A stretch of 64,000 nucleotides of DNA from DASXQK01 sp963724385 (GCA_963724385.1 CAVRUJ010000001.1:1302001-1366000), one strand, 5' to 3'. Shown: positions 26,544-35,584, counted from the first letter of the stretch. Numbers and translations are program-made. Notes: generated from the sequence alone by a model not told the origin.

Positions 26544-27413
26544 TCAACCCTCTGCGGCGATCCGTTCGAGATAGCGGCCGTAGCCGGTGCCGGCGAGCCG
26601 GGCCGCCAGGCGCTTCAGCTGCTCGGCGTCGATGAAGCCCCGGCGGTAGGCGATCTCCTCCACGCAGGCGATCTTGAGGCCCTGCCGGCGCTCCATGACG
26701 CGCACGAATTCCGCCGCCTCCAGCAGGGATTCGTGCGTCCCGGCATCGAGCCAGGCGAAGCCCCGGCCGAGGCGCTCGACGGCGAGTTTTCCCGCCTCCA
26801 GATACCGGCGGTTGACGTCGGTGATCTCGAGCTCGCCGCGCGCCGAGGGCTTGAGCGACCGGGCGATGTCGACAACCGTGCCGTCGTAGAAATAGAGGCC
26901 GGTGGCGGCCCAATGGGATTTCGGCTGCTTGGGCTTCTCCTCGATCGAGACCGGCCGGTCGCCGCCATCGAAGGCGACGACGCCGTAGCGCTCGGGGTCG
27001 TCCACCCAATAGGCGAAGATGGTGGCGCCTTCCACCGTCCGCCCCGCCCGCTCGAGGAGGTCGCTGAGGCCATGGCCGAAGAACAGGTTGTCGCCCAGCA
27101 CCAGGGCCGAGGGTCCGCCGGCGATGAAGCCGCGGCCGATGAGGAAGGCCTCGGCGATGCCGCCGGGCCGGGGCTGCACGGCATAGTCGAGGGAAAGTCC
27201 CCACTGGGTCCCGTCGCCCAGCGCCTCGCGATAGCGCTCGATGTCGCGCGGCGTGGTGATGATCAGGATCTCCCGAATCCCGGCCAGCATCAGGGTCGAG
27301 AGGGGGTAATAGATCATCGGCTTGTCGTAAATCGGCAGGAGCTGCTTGCTGACCGCGAGCGTCACGGGATAGAGCCGGGTCCCGGACCCGCCGGCGAGAA
27401 TGATCCCCTTCAT
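26544..27413 (-). CDS. rmlA: Glucose-1-phosphate thymidylyltransferase RmlA
   Basis: A 289-residue nucleotidyltransferase that makes dTDP-glucose from dTTP and glucose-1-phosphate, the first step of the dTDP-L-rhamnose pathway. The start MKGIILAGGSGTRLYPVT carries the GGxGTRLxPxT loop. KQLLPIYDKPMIYYPLS, VLGDNLFFGHGL and FAWLDAGTHESLLEA are standard RmlA motifs. The start at 27413 gives an ATGA overlap with the rmlD stop; an in-frame upstream start was rejected because it would extend into rmlD. It is the last gene of rmlCBDA. Confidence 0.96.
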   Translation of the reverse strand: MKGIILAGGSGTRLYPVTLAVSKQLLPIYDKPMIYYPLSTLMLAGIREILIITTPRDIERYREALGDGTQWGLSLDYAVQPRPGGIAEAFLIGRGFIAGGPSALVLGDNLFFGHGLSDLLERAGRTVEGATIFAYWVDDPERYGVVAFDGGDRPVSIEEKPKQPKSHWAATGLYFYDGTVVDIARSLKPSARGELEITDVNRRYLEAGKLAVERLGRGFAWLDAGTHESLLEAAEFVRVMERRQGLKIACVEEIAYRRGFIDAEQLKRLAARLAGTGYGRYLERIAAEG

Positions 27414-28300
27414 GCGTCCGCCCGCTCCATGTCGGCCAGGCATTGGGCGAGGCTCGCCCGCCAGGGTGCCGGACTTATGCCATAGACCAGGGCGATCTTG
27501 CCGCAGGCAAGCGCCGAGTTGGCGGGGCGACGGGCCGGCGCGCCGAAGGCTGCCGTCGAGATGCTGGCGAGACGGACCCTCTCCAGCCCGGCAATGGCGA
27601 AGATCGCGGCCGCGAAGTCATGCCAGCTGGTGACGCCCTCGCCGCAGAAATGGAACGTGCCGTAGTCTTCGCCGCCGGCAAGCAGGCGCCGGGCGATCGC
27701 GGCGACGGCGCGCGCAACCTCCGCCGCCGCGGTGGGCGAACCCCTCTGGTCGTCGACCACGCGGATCTCCCGGCCCTCGCGGGCCAGGCGCAGCATGGTG
27801 GTGAGGAAATTCCGGCCGCGGGGGGCGTAAATCCAGGAGCTGCGCAGGATGACGTGGTGCTGGAGCCGCTCGCGCAAGGCCCGTTCGCCGGCTTCCTTGC
27901 TGGCGCCATAGACGGAGATGGGATTGACGGCATCGGACTCGACATAGGCGCCCGCCTTCAGCCCGTCGAACACATAATCGCTCGAGAGGTGGATCAGCGG
28001 CGCCCCGATCTCGGCGCTGGCCTCGGCGAGAGCGGCCGGCCCGTCGCGGTTGAGGGCGTAAGCGGCTCCTGGCTCGCGCTCGGCTTCGTCCACCGCCGTA
28101 TAGGCCGCCGCGTTGACGAGAAGGTCAGGGCGCATGCGTCTTATCTTGTCGCGAAGTGCTTCGGGATTCCCAAGGTCGAGTTCATCCCGGCCGTGGCAAT
28201 CAACGGCAATCTCCGGGCCCCAATCCACCGCGGCGAGCGCGCTCGCCACCTGGCCGCGCCGGCCGATGACCAGGACATGCTTTGTGCGGCTAGCGGCCAC
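27410..28300 (-). CDS. rmlD: dTDP-4-dehydrorhamnose reductase RmlD
   Basis: A 296-residue extended SDR that reduces dTDP-4-keto-L-rhamnose to dTDP-L-rhamnose, the last step of the pathway. The nucleotide-binding loop is VIGRRGQVASAL; further motifs are AAYTAVDEAE, SSDYVFDG and the catalytic YGASK (VYGASKEAGE). The start is GTG at 28300 with a poor ribosome-binding site. A REP-like palindrome lies between it and the rmlB stop, so its expression may be uncoupled from rmlCB. Its stop overlaps the rmlA start by 4 bp. Confidence 0.95.
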   Translation of the reverse strand: MAASRTKHVLVIGRRGQVASALAAVDWGPEIAVDCHGRDELDLGNPEALRDKIRRMRPDLLVNAAAYTAVDEAEREPGAAYALNRDGPAALAEASAEIGAPLIHLSSDYVFDGLKAGAYVESDAVNPISVYGASKEAGERALRERLQHHVILRSSWIYAPRGRNFLTTMLRLAREGREIRVVDDQRGSPTAAAEVARAVAAIARRLLAGGEDYGTFHFCGEGVTSWHDFAAAIFAIAGLERVRLASISTAAFGAPARRPANSALACGKIALVYGISPAPWRASLAQCLADMERADA

Positions 28301-28322
28301 GGAGCTCGCACCAAACCCATAT

Positions 28323-28405
28323 CGTCATTCCCGCGAAAGCGGGAATCCATCTGCCAGTGGACCCCCGCTCCCCGCCTGCGCGGGGACAAGCTCCGCGGGG
28401 TGACG
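28323..28405. repeat. REP-like palindromic repeat, copy 2
   Basis: CGTCATTCCCGCGAAAGCGG at the left and CCGCGGGGTGACG at the right, with the internal CCTGCGCGGGGACAAG block also present at 8545-8646. It sits in the 120-bp gap between rmlB and rmlD inside the rml operon. Confidence 0.8.
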
Positions 28406-28420
28406 ATGCGATTGGCCAAT

Positions 28421-29482
28421 TCATCGCGCCAGGCCGAGGCGTTCGCCGGCGTAGCGGCCGCTCAGGATCTTCTGCCACCAGGCGCGGTTTTCGAGATACC
28501 AGCGAATCGTTCCTTCCAGCCCCGCCTCGAAGCCGATGCCGGCGCGCCAGCCGAGCTCGCGTTCGGCCCTGCTGGCGTCCATGGCGTAGCGCTGGTCGTG
28601 ACCCGGCCGGTCTTCCACGAACCGGATGAGCGTGGCGTAGGACCGCCCGCCTCTCATGGGCGCCAGGCGGTCGAGCAGGGCCGCAATCAGGGTGACGACT
28701 TCAATGTTGGAACGCTCCGCGCCGCCGCCGAAGTTGTACCGCTCGCCGGGCCGGCCGACCCGAAGCGCGCGCCAAAGGCCCTGCACGTGATCCTCAACGT
28801 GAAGCCAATCGCGCCGGTTCAGGCCCCGGCCATAGACGGGGATCGCCTCGCCGCCCAGCGCCCGGATGACGGCCAGGGGAATCAATTTCTCAGGGAACTG
28901 GTAGGGGCCGTAGTTGTTCGAGCAGTTGGTGAGGATGACCGGCAGGCCGTAGGTGTGGGACCAGGCCATGGCCAGATGGTCGGCCGCGGCCTTGCTGGCC
29001 GAATAGGGCGAGCTGGGCGCGTAGGGGCTTTGCTCGGTGAAGGCTCCCTCGGGGCCGAGGCTGCCATAGACCTCGTCGGTCGAGACCTGGAGGAAGCGGA
29101 ACGCGTCCCGCTCGGCCGCGCCGAGGCCTTGCCAATGCCGGCGGGCCGCCTCCAGCAGGACATAGCTGCCCCGCACGTTGGTTTCTATGAAAGCCGCAGG
29201 GCCGTCGATCGACCGGTCGACGTGGCTTTCGGCCGCCAGATGCATCACCGCGTCGGGCCGGAACTCGGCAAACAACCGGCCGATCGCGTCGGCATCGCAG
29301 ATGTCGGCCTGATGGAAACTGTAGCGCGCATTCCCAGCCAGCGTCGCGAGCGCCTCGGGGCTGGCCGCATAGGTGAGCTTGTCGACATTGAGAACGCGGC
29401 TGTCGGTCTCCGCGATCAAATAGCGGCAAAGCGCGGACCCGATGAAGCCGGCGCCGCCCGTGACGAGGACGCGTTTGCCCAT
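28421..29482 (-). CDS. rmlB: dTDP-glucose 4,6-dehydratase RmlB
   Basis: A 353-residue extended SDR that converts dTDP-glucose to dTDP-4-keto-6-deoxyglucose, the second pathway step. The NAD-binding GGAGFIGSALCRY is at the N-terminus. STDEVYGSLG gives the catalytic Thr-Asp-Glu, and PYSASKAAADHL gives the YxxxK pair; NCSNNYGPYQFPEKLIPL is the RmlB signature. The ATG directly follows the rmlC stop (TGAATG), so translational coupling is likely. Length is typical. Confidence 0.97.
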   Translation of the reverse strand: MGKRVLVTGGAGFIGSALCRYLIAETDSRVLNVDKLTYAASPEALATLAGNARYSFHQADICDADAIGRLFAEFRPDAVMHLAAESHVDRSIDGPAAFIETNVRGSYVLLEAARRHWQGLGAAERDAFRFLQVSTDEVYGSLGPEGAFTEQSPYAPSSPYSASKAAADHLAMAWSHTYGLPVILTNCSNNYGPYQFPEKLIPLAVIRALGGEAIPVYGRGLNRRDWLHVEDHVQGLWRALRVGRPGERYNFGGGAERSNIEVVTLIAALLDRLAPMRGGRSYATLIRFVEDRPGHDQRYAMDASRAERELGWRAGIGFEAGLEGTIRWYLENRAWWQKILSGRYAGERLGLAR

Positions 29483-30055
29483 TCAGTGGCCGCTCTCATA
29501 GGCGAAGGGCGCCGGGCTCAGCTCCGCCAGCCGCGGCAGGCGCCGGTCGCGAGCCGACAGGCTTGCAGCATCCGCCAGCGACGGCCATGCGATGGCCAGG
29601 TCCGGGTCGTCCCAGGCGATCCCGGCGTCGGCCTCGGCGTCGTAGTAGGCCGTCACCTTGTAGCTCACCACCGTTCCCGGCTGGAGGGTGCAGAAGCCGT
29701 GGGCGAAACCCTCGGGCACGAAAATCTGGTTGCCCCGTTCGGCGCTGAGCTCGATCGCCACGTGCCGGCCGAAGCTGGGCGAACCCTTCCTGATATCGAC
29801 GACCACGTCCAGCGCCGCCCCCGCCAGCACGCCCACGAGCTTGGCCTGGGCATGGGGAGGGCGTTGGAAATGCAGGCCGCGAACCGTGCCGACGTCGTTG
29901 GAGAGCGAAATGTTGTCCTGCAGGAACGCCCGGTCGAGCCCGACCTGCGCCATGTCGCGCGCATTGTACCACTCGCAGAAGTAGCCGCGCTGATCGGCGA
30001 GGCGCTTGGGCAAATAGACCTTGATCTCAGGCAGGGCGGTGGCGATGACTTTCAT
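29483..30055 (-). CDS. rmlC: dTDP-4-dehydrorhamnose 3,5-epimerase RmlC
   Basis: A 190-residue cupin that epimerises C3 and C5 of dTDP-4-keto-6-deoxyglucose. Visible motifs: EIKVYLPKRLADQRGYFCEWYN, NISLSNDVGTVRGLHFQ (with the catalytic His), DIRKGSPSFG and IFVPEGFAHGF. The start at MKVIATALPEIKV was chosen because an upstream in-frame start adds 28 residues with no family match. First gene of rmlCBDA; its promoter should lie between 30056 and 30190, divergent from the XRE gene. Confidence 0.96.
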   Translation of the reverse strand: MKVIATALPEIKVYLPKRLADQRGYFCEWYNARDMAQVGLDRAFLQDNISLSNDVGTVRGLHFQRPPHAQAKLVGVLAGAALDVVVDIRKGSPSFGRHVAIELSAERGNQIFVPEGFAHGFCTLQPGTVVSYKVTAYYDAEADAGIAWDDPDLAIAWPSLADAASLSARDRRLPRLAELSPAPFAYESGH

Positions 30056-30195
30056 CGGCCGAGGCTCGTTGCTGGTGCGGCATTCTGGCCTTCGACCGCG
30101 GGAAAAGTCCACCTGACGGGCGGCGCCGTGGGATTTCACCCGCCGGACCGAGCGCAGAGGTCCGGGATATGGCCCCAGGCTCGATCTTCCAGATA

Positions 30196-30238
30196 TTGCA
30201 AAGCAATTCTAATCATGCATAATTAATGTGCTGCACAT
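30196..30238 (+). promoter_or_regulatory. Putative sigma70-type promoter with overlapping dyad upstream of the XRE gene
   Basis: An AT-rich island in GC-rich DNA. TTGCAA (30196-30201) is separated by 16 bp from CATAAT (30218-30223). The dyad ATGTGCTGCACAT (30226-30238) lies where transcription would start and is perfect apart from its central base. This arrangement suits autorepression by the XRE protein just downstream; it is inferred from sequence only. Confidence 0.5.
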
Positions 30239-30257
30239 CATATATGAGTGCCCTGAC

Positions 30258-30503
30258 ATGATCACTGCGGCGCAGCTGCGAGCCGCGCGGGCCCTGCTGG
30301 GCATAGACCAGCGCCGGCTGGCTGAACTCTCCGGCCTGTCGGTGCCCACGATCCAGCGCATGGAGCAGAGCGATGGCGTCATCCGCGGCAACGTCGATTC
30401 GCTGACCAAGCTCGTCGAGGCGCTGGGCAGCGCCGGCATCGAACTCATCGCCGAGGCGACCGCCAGCCCCGGCGGCGGGCGCGGCGTGCGCCTCAGGGCC
30501 TGA
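30258..30503 (+). CDS. XRE-family helix-turn-helix transcriptional regulator (small)
   Basis: An 81-residue DNA-binding protein: MITAAQLRAARALLGIDQ, then the helix-turn-helix RRLAELSGLSVPTIQRMEQS, then a short helix and a glycine/arginine-rich tail. The start at 30258 was chosen because this MITxAQxRAARALL opening is typical of single-domain XRE proteins; an ATG-like start upstream would overlap the dyad. It ends 5 bp before hyfB, so it heads the hyf-type operon and probably controls it. An operator-like palindrome lies at 30226-30238. Confidence 0.85.
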   Translation: MITAAQLRAARALLGIDQRRLAELSGLSVPTIQRMEQSDGVIRGNVDSLTKLVEALGSAGIELIAEATASPGGGRGVRLRA

Positions 30504-30508
30504 GCCGC

Positions 30509-32518
30509 ATGCCGGTGCAATTGGCGCTCGGTTGCGTCGCGACCCTGCTGGCCGTTGCGGTCGCCGGCGTATTCCTGGCGCGCAAGCCGCTCGGGACCGC
30601 GGTCGTTTATGGCCTCTGCCTGTTGGCCTGTCTCGCCGGCCTGCAGGCGGCGCTTCTGCAATCCCTCGATCCCGCAAGCCCGTCTGCCGCCCTGTTGCCC
30701 CTGGGCCTGCCGTGGCTCGGCGCCCATTTCCGGCTCGACAGCCTTTCGGCCTTCTTCCTCGGCGTAGTCAACCTCGGCGGAGCGGCCGCGAGCTTTTATG
30801 GGCTCGGCTACGGTCCCCACGAGACGGCGCCCCAGAGGGTGCTGCCCTTCTTCCCCGCCTTCCTCGCCGGCATGAACCTGGTGGTGATGGCCGACGACGC
30901 GTTTTCCTTTCTGCTGAGCTGGGAATTCATGTCGCTCTCCTCCTGGGCCCTGGTCATGGCGCATCACCGGGAGCGCGACAATGCGCGAGCCGGCCTGATC
31001 TATCTGATCATGGCGAGCTTTGGCACGCTGGCGCTCCTGCTTGCTTTCGGCCTGCTGGCCGGACCCGATGGCGGCTATGCCTTCGCAGCGATGCGCGCCA
31101 ACGCCCACAGGCGGGAGATCGCAGCGCTCGTCCTCGGCCTCGTGCTTCTGGGCGCCGGCTCCAAGGCCGGCCTCGTGCCGCTTCACGTCTGGCTGCCGCT
31201 TGCCCATCCGGCCGCGCCGAGCCACGTGTCGGCCCTGATGAGCGGCGTCATGACCAAGGTCGCCGTCTACGGTTTCATCCGCATCGTCTTCGACCTTCTG
31301 GGCCCGCCGAGCTGGTGGTCCGGCATGACGGTGCTGATCCTGGGCGCGCTCACCGCCGTGCTGGGGGTGCTCTATGCCCTGATGGAGCACGACCTGAAGC
31401 GGCTGCTCGCCTATCACACGGTGGAGAACATCGGCATCATCTTCATCGGCCTCGGCCTTGCCCTCGCGTTCCGCGCCAACGGCATGGGCTGGGCGGCGGC
31501 CTTGGCGTTGACCGCAGCCCTTTTCCACGTGCTCAACCACTCCCTTTTCAAGAGCCTGCTGTTCTTCGGCGCCGGCGCCGTGCTGACCAAGACCGGCGAG
31601 CGCGACATGGAGCACCTGGGCGGCCTCATCCATCGCATGCCGATGACGGCGCTTGCCTTCCTCATCGGCTGCGTCGCCATATCGGCGCTGCCGCCTCTCA
31701 ACGGCTTCGTTTCGGAATGGCTGACCTTTCAGGCGATCCTCTTGGGCCCCGACCTGCCGCAATGGGGCCTGAAGGTAGCAATACCCGCGGCGGGGGGCTT
31801 GCTTGCCCTCTCCGCGGCCTTGGCCGCCGCCTGCTTCGTCAAGGCCTTCGGGATCACTTTCCTCGGGCGCCCGCGCACGACCGCCGCCGTGAACGCGATG
31901 GAGACCGATCCGTTCTCGCTCGCGGCCATGTTCGCCTTCGCGTTCCTTTGCCTTCTCGCCGGCATCCTGCCGGGCTTCGTCATCGACAGTCTGTCGCCCA
32001 TCGCTCAGGCCCTGGTCCAGGGCCGCATGCCGGGGCAGACGGTCCTGCCCTGGCTCTCCATAGTGCCCATCGCCGCGGGCCGCAGCTCCTATAACGGCCT
32101 GCTGGTGTTCCTGTTCATCGCGGCCTCGGCCGGGATCGCGGCCTTCGCCATCCATCGCCTGGCTTCCCGGGCGCTCCGGCGCGCGCCGGCCTGGGATTGC
32201 GGCTTTCCCGACCCGAGCCCGGCCACGCAGTACAGCGCCGGCAGCTTCGCCCAGCCGATACGCCGGGTCTTCGGAACCTTCGTCTTTCGCGCCCGCGAGC
32301 ATGTCAGCATGCCGCCGCCTGGGGATTCCCGCGCCGCAGCCTTCAGCGTCGATCTCCGCGACCTCATCTGGGACAAGATCTATCAGCCGATTGCGGACGC
32401 CGTCGGCCTGGCCGCCGACCGGCTGAACCGCCTCCAATTCCTCACCATCCGGAAATACTTGACTCTCGTGTTCTTCGTCCTCGTCGGCCTCCTCCTGGTG
32501 CTGGCCATATGGCTCTGA
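30509..32518 (+). CDS. hyfB: HyfB-like antiporter subunit (NuoL/M/N family) of an Ehr-type complex
   Basis: A 669-residue polytopic membrane protein of the Mrp/Nuo proton-antiporter family, similar to hydrogenase-4 component B. Key motifs: SFLLSWEFMSLSSWALV (conserved Glu), GSKAGLVPLHVWLPLAHPAAP (conserved Lys and His), LMSGVMTKVAVYG, and HVLNHSLFKSLLFFGAG. The long C-terminal part (from about residue 500) includes WDCGFPDPSP and a final membrane helix (LTLVFFVLVGLLLVLAIWL), as in HyfB. Residues in the middle of the antiporter helices are those used for ion translocation in the family. It overlaps the next gene by 10 bp. The product acts in the cytoplasmic membrane with HyfC, E, F, G and I. 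Confidence 0.9.
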   Translation: MPVQLALGCVATLLAVAVAGVFLARKPLGTAVVYGLCLLACLAGLQAALLQSLDPASPSAALLPLGLPWLGAHFRLDSLSAFFLGVVNLGGAAASFYGLGYGPHETAPQRVLPFFPAFLAGMNLVVMADDAFSFLLSWEFMSLSSWALVMAHHRERDNARAGLIYLIMASFGTLALLLAFGLLAGPDGGYAFAAMRANAHRREIAALVLGLVLLGAGSKAGLVPLHVWLPLAHPAAPSHVSALMSGVMTKVAVYGFIRIVFDLLGPPSWWSGMTVLILGALTAVLGVLYALMEHDLKRLLAYHTVENIGIIFIGLGLALAFRANGMGWAAALALTAALFHVLNHSLFKSLLFFGAGAVLTKTGERDMEHLGGLIHRMPMTALAFLIGCVAISALPPLNGFVSEWLTFQAILLGPDLPQWGLKVAIPAAGGLLALSAALAAACFVKAFGITFLGRPRTTAAVNAMETDPFSLAAMFAFAFLCLLAGILPGFVIDSLSPIAQALVQGRMPGQTVLPWLSIVPIAAGRSSYNGLLVFLFIAASAGIAAFAIHRLASRALRRAPAWDCGFPDPSPATQYSAGSFAQPIRRVFGTFVFRAREHVSMPPPGDSRAAAFSVDLRDLIWDKIYQPIADAVGLAADRLNRLQFLTIRKYLTLVFFVLVGLLLVLAIWL

Positions 32519-33465
32519 TCCTGGATCTGGCCGTGCAGGGCACGCAGATGGCCCTCGTCCTGCTCCTGGCACCGCTGCTCACCGGCTTCGTTCGCAAGGT
32601 GAAGGCGCGGCTCCTGCGCCGGCAAGGGCCACCCTTGCTGCAGGTCTACCGCGAACTCTGGCGCCTGCTGCGCAAAGACGCGGTCATGGCCGAAAGCGCC
32701 TCATGGCTGTTCCGGGTGGCGCCTTACATGATCTTCGCCGCCACCTGGGTCGCCGCCGCGCTCGTTCCCACCTTTGCCACCGGCCTCCAGTTCAGCTGGT
32801 CGGCCGATCTGATCGCCATCGTCGCCCTCATCGGCAGCGCGCGCTTCTTTCTGGCCTTGGCCGGCCTCGACGTGGGCACCAGCTTCGGGGGCATCGGCTC
32901 CAGCCGCGAAGTGATGATTGCCAGCCTCGCCGAGCCGGCGATGATCATGATCGTCTTCTCCGTGGCCCTCATCGCCGGTTCGACCCAGCTCTCCACGGTG
33001 GCGGGCTTCATGCTTTCCTCCGACGTCGGGCTGAAGGTCTCGCTCGCCCTAGGCCTCGTCGCCCTGGTCATGGTGGCGATCGCCGAGAACTCCCGCATCC
33101 CCATCGACAACCCCGCCACTCACCTGGAACTCACAATGGTGCACGAGGCCATGGTGCTGGAGTATTCCGGCCGGCACCTCGCGATGATCGAGCTTGCCGG
33201 CTCCCTGAAGCTGCTGCTGTATCTTTCCCTCATCGGCTGCATCTTCACGCCCTGGGGCCTGGCGCCAGCCGGCGCCGGCCCGGCGGCCTATGCGTTGGGC
33301 GCGCTCGCCTATCTCGGCAAGCTCGCGATCGGCGGCTTCCTGCTGGCGCTGTTCGAAACCAGCATCGCCAAGATGCGCGTCTTCCGCGTTCCTGAGTTCC
33401 TGGGCGCGGCGCTCATGCTGGGCCTGCTCGGCCTGCTCATCCTCTTTGTCACCCGGAGCCTCTGA
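32509..33465 (+). CDS. hyfC: HyfC-like subunit (NuoH family) of an Ehr-type complex
   Basis: A 318-residue membrane protein that anchors the soluble arm, homologous to HyfC/HycD and NuoH. Motifs: APLLTGFVRKVKARLLRRQG, GPPLLQVYRELWRLLRK, AIAENSRIPIDNPATHLELT, and MVHEAMVLEYSGRHLAMIE (family glutamates). About eight hydrophobic helices. The start ATG lies inside the end of hyfB (10-bp overlap), preferred over a start far upstream in another frame's extension. The NuoH-type E/R-rich loop that contacts the N2-cluster subunit is present. Confidence 0.93.
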   Translation: MALILDLAVQGTQMALVLLLAPLLTGFVRKVKARLLRRQGPPLLQVYRELWRLLRKDAVMAESASWLFRVAPYMIFAATWVAAALVPTFATGLQFSWSADLIAIVALIGSARFFLALAGLDVGTSFGGIGSSREVMIASLAEPAMIMIVFSVALIAGSTQLSTVAGFMLSSDVGLKVSLALGLVALVMVAIAENSRIPIDNPATHLELTMVHEAMVLEYSGRHLAMIELAGSLKLLLYLSLIGCIFTPWGLAPAGAGPAAYALGALAYLGKLAIGGFLLALFETSIAKMRVFRVPEFLGAALMLGLLGLLILFVTRSL

Positions 33466-33466
33466 G

Positions 33467-34129
33467 ATGGATCGGATGGTCCTCGACGTCGCCCATCTGC
33501 TCGCCGGCGGGCTGCTGCTGGTGAGCTTCATGATGCTCTACCAGGATCGCCTGCCGGCGCTGTTCAACGTCTTCGCGCTCCATGCCTTCATCCTGGCCCT
33601 TTCCGTCGCCTGGCAGGCTTATGTGCAGGCGGCACCGCATCTCTACGTCACGGCGGGGATCGCGCTGGTTTTCAAGGCCATCGTCATCCCTCTGGCCCTG
33701 CGCCAGATCGTGCTCAGGCTTGGCATCTATCGTGAGATCGTGCCCGTGGTCGGCATCGGTTCCACCATGCTCGCCGGCATGGGCCTGGTGGCGCTGTCGC
33801 TGGCGCTGATGCTGAGGGTGACGGCCGAGGCCGACGCGCTCGCGCGCGAGGATCTCGCCTTCGCGCTCTCGGTGGTGCTACTCGGCCTGCTCATGATGGT
33901 GACCCGGCGCAATGCCGTCGGCCAGGTCGTCGGATTCATGTCGCTGGAGAACGGGCTGGTGCTGGCGGCGACGGGCGCCAAGGGCATGCCGCTGGTGGTG
34001 GAGATCAGCGTGGCCTTCTCCATCCTGATCGCCTTCATCGTCATCGGCATCTTCCTGTTCCGCATCCGCGAGCGGTTCGACACCGTGGACATCCAGGCTC
34101 TCGACCGCTTCCGTGGAGAACGCCAATGA
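33467..34129 (+). CDS. hyfE: HyfE-like subunit (NuoK-related) of an Ehr-type complex
   Basis: A 220-residue membrane protein like hydrogenase-4 component E, whose second half relates to NuoK. About six to seven hydrophobic segments (VLDVAHLLAGGLLLVSFMML; LAFALSVVLLGLLMMVTRRN). The NuoK-like signature VVGFMSLENGLVLAA holds the conserved Glu of the ion channel. The start ATG is 1 bp after the hyfC stop codon. The last bases overlap hyfF by 4 (ATGA). Confidence 0.9.
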   Translation: MDRMVLDVAHLLAGGLLLVSFMMLYQDRLPALFNVFALHAFILALSVAWQAYVQAAPHLYVTAGIALVFKAIVIPLALRQIVLRLGIYREIVPVVGIGSTMLAGMGLVALSLALMLRVTAEADALAREDLAFALSVVLLGLLMMVTRRNAVGQVVGFMSLENGLVLAATGAKGMPLVVEISVAFSILIAFIVIGIFLFRIRERFDTVDIQALDRFRGERQ

Positions 34130-35577
34130 GCTACGGCGTCTCGTCCTCGCTGGCGGCCGTGCTGCTGATCCCGATCGCAGCGGCGGCGCTCCTGGCGCTC
34201 GTTCCCGGCTACAAGCTGGGCGCCGGGCTCAATCTGCTGGCCTCGTTCCTGACCCTCCTTGCCGCCCTTTCCCTCTTCGTCGTCGAGCGGCCGCTGCCCG
34301 GACCCTATCTCCAGGTGGACGACCTCAACGTCGTCTTCATTGCGCTCGGCAGCTTCGTCGGCTTCACCACCAGCCTGTTCAGCGCCAGCTATATCGCCCA
34401 TGAGCTGGAGACGGGAAAGCTCACCTCCACCTACCTGCGCTTCTATCACGCCATGTACCAGCTGCTCATGTTCGCCATGAACCTGGCGCTGGCCTCCAAC
34501 AACATCGGCCTGATGTGGGTGGCGATCGAGCTGGCGACGCTCACCACCGTGCTCATGGTGGGCATCTACCGGACGCATGAGGCCCTGGAGGCGGCCTGGA
34601 AATATTTCATCCTGGGCAGCGTAGGCATCGCGCTCGCCCTCTTCGGCACCATTCTCGTCTACATGGCGGCGCGGCCCGTGGTGGGGCCGGGGCTCGACGC
34701 CATGGTGTGGACCACCCTCATGAAACATTCCGCCGCCTTCGATCCGGCCTTGCTCAACGTCGCCTTCGTATTCCTCCTGCTGGGCTACGGAACCAAGGTG
34801 GGCCTGGCGCCGCTCCATGCCTGGCTGCCCGATGCCCATGCCGAGGGCCCGACGCCCATCTCGGCCGTGCTCTCGGGCCTGCTGCTCAACGTCGCGCTCT
34901 ATGCGGTGCTCCGCTTCAAGCTGCTCCTGGCGGGCAACCCGGGGGTGATCGCGCCCGGGCCGCTGATGGTCTCCATGGGGCTGACCTCGCTCGTCTTCGC
35001 GGCCTTCATGTTGTACCGGCGCCGCGACATCAAGCGCCTCTTTGCCTATTCCTCCATCGAGCATATGGGCATCATCACCTTCGCCTTCGGCATGGGAGGG
35101 GCACTGGCCAATTTCGCCGGCCTGCTGCACATGACCATGCACAGCCTGACCAAATCCGCGATCTTCTTCGCCGTCGGCCATATCTCCCAGGTCAAAGGTT
35201 CCCAGAAGATCGCCGATATCGGCGGGCTGACGGAGACCCATCCGGTCCTCGGCTGGGTCCTCGTGGTGGGCGTGATGGCCATCGCAGGCCTGCCGCCGAT
35301 GGGCATCTTCATGAGCGAATTCCTGGTGGTGAGCTCGACCTTCGCCAGGATGCCGCTGCTGGCGATCCCGCTGGTCCTGGGGCTGTTGGTCGCGCTCGGC
35401 GCCCTGATACTGAGGCTGAACGGCATCGCCTTTGGCGAGCCGCGCGGCAGCACGGCGCCGGCCAAGGCCTCCTATCTGCCCATGTTCGCCCATCTGGGCC
35501 TGGTGCTGGCCGCCGGCATCTATCTTCCGGGGCCCCTGGTCGCGTGGTTCCGCCATGTCGCGGCTCTGTTGGGATAG
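34126..35577 (+). CDS. hyfF: HyfF-like antiporter subunit (NuoM/N family) of an Ehr-type complex
   Basis: A 483-residue polytopic membrane protein, the second antiporter-like subunit. Motifs: SNNIGLMWVAIELATLTTVLMVG (family Glu), GTKVGLAPLHAWLPDAHAEGP (Lys and His), FAYSSIEHMGIITF, and HMTMHSLTKSAIFFAVGH. Length and layout match HyfF/NuoM. It starts in an ATGA overlap with hyfE and ends 7 bp before hyfG. With HyfB it gives the complex two ion-pumping modules; no HyfD (short third antiporter) is present. Confidence 0.92.
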   Translation: MSYGVSSSLAAVLLIPIAAAALLALVPGYKLGAGLNLLASFLTLLAALSLFVVERPLPGPYLQVDDLNVVFIALGSFVGFTTSLFSASYIAHELETGKLTSTYLRFYHAMYQLLMFAMNLALASNNIGLMWVAIELATLTTVLMVGIYRTHEALEAAWKYFILGSVGIALALFGTILVYMAARPVVGPGLDAMVWTTLMKHSAAFDPALLNVAFVFLLLGYGTKVGLAPLHAWLPDAHAEGPTPISAVLSGLLLNVALYAVLRFKLLLAGNPGVIAPGPLMVSMGLTSLVFAAFMLYRRRDIKRLFAYSSIEHMGIITFAFGMGGALANFAGLLHMTMHSLTKSAIFFAVGHISQVKGSQKIADIGGLTETHPVLGWVLVVGVMAIAGLPPMGIFMSEFLVVSSTFARMPLLAIPLVLGLLVALGALILRLNGIAFGEPRGSTAPAKASYLPMFAHLGLVLAAGIYLPGPLVAWFRHVAALLG

Positions 35578-35584
35578 AGAAGCG

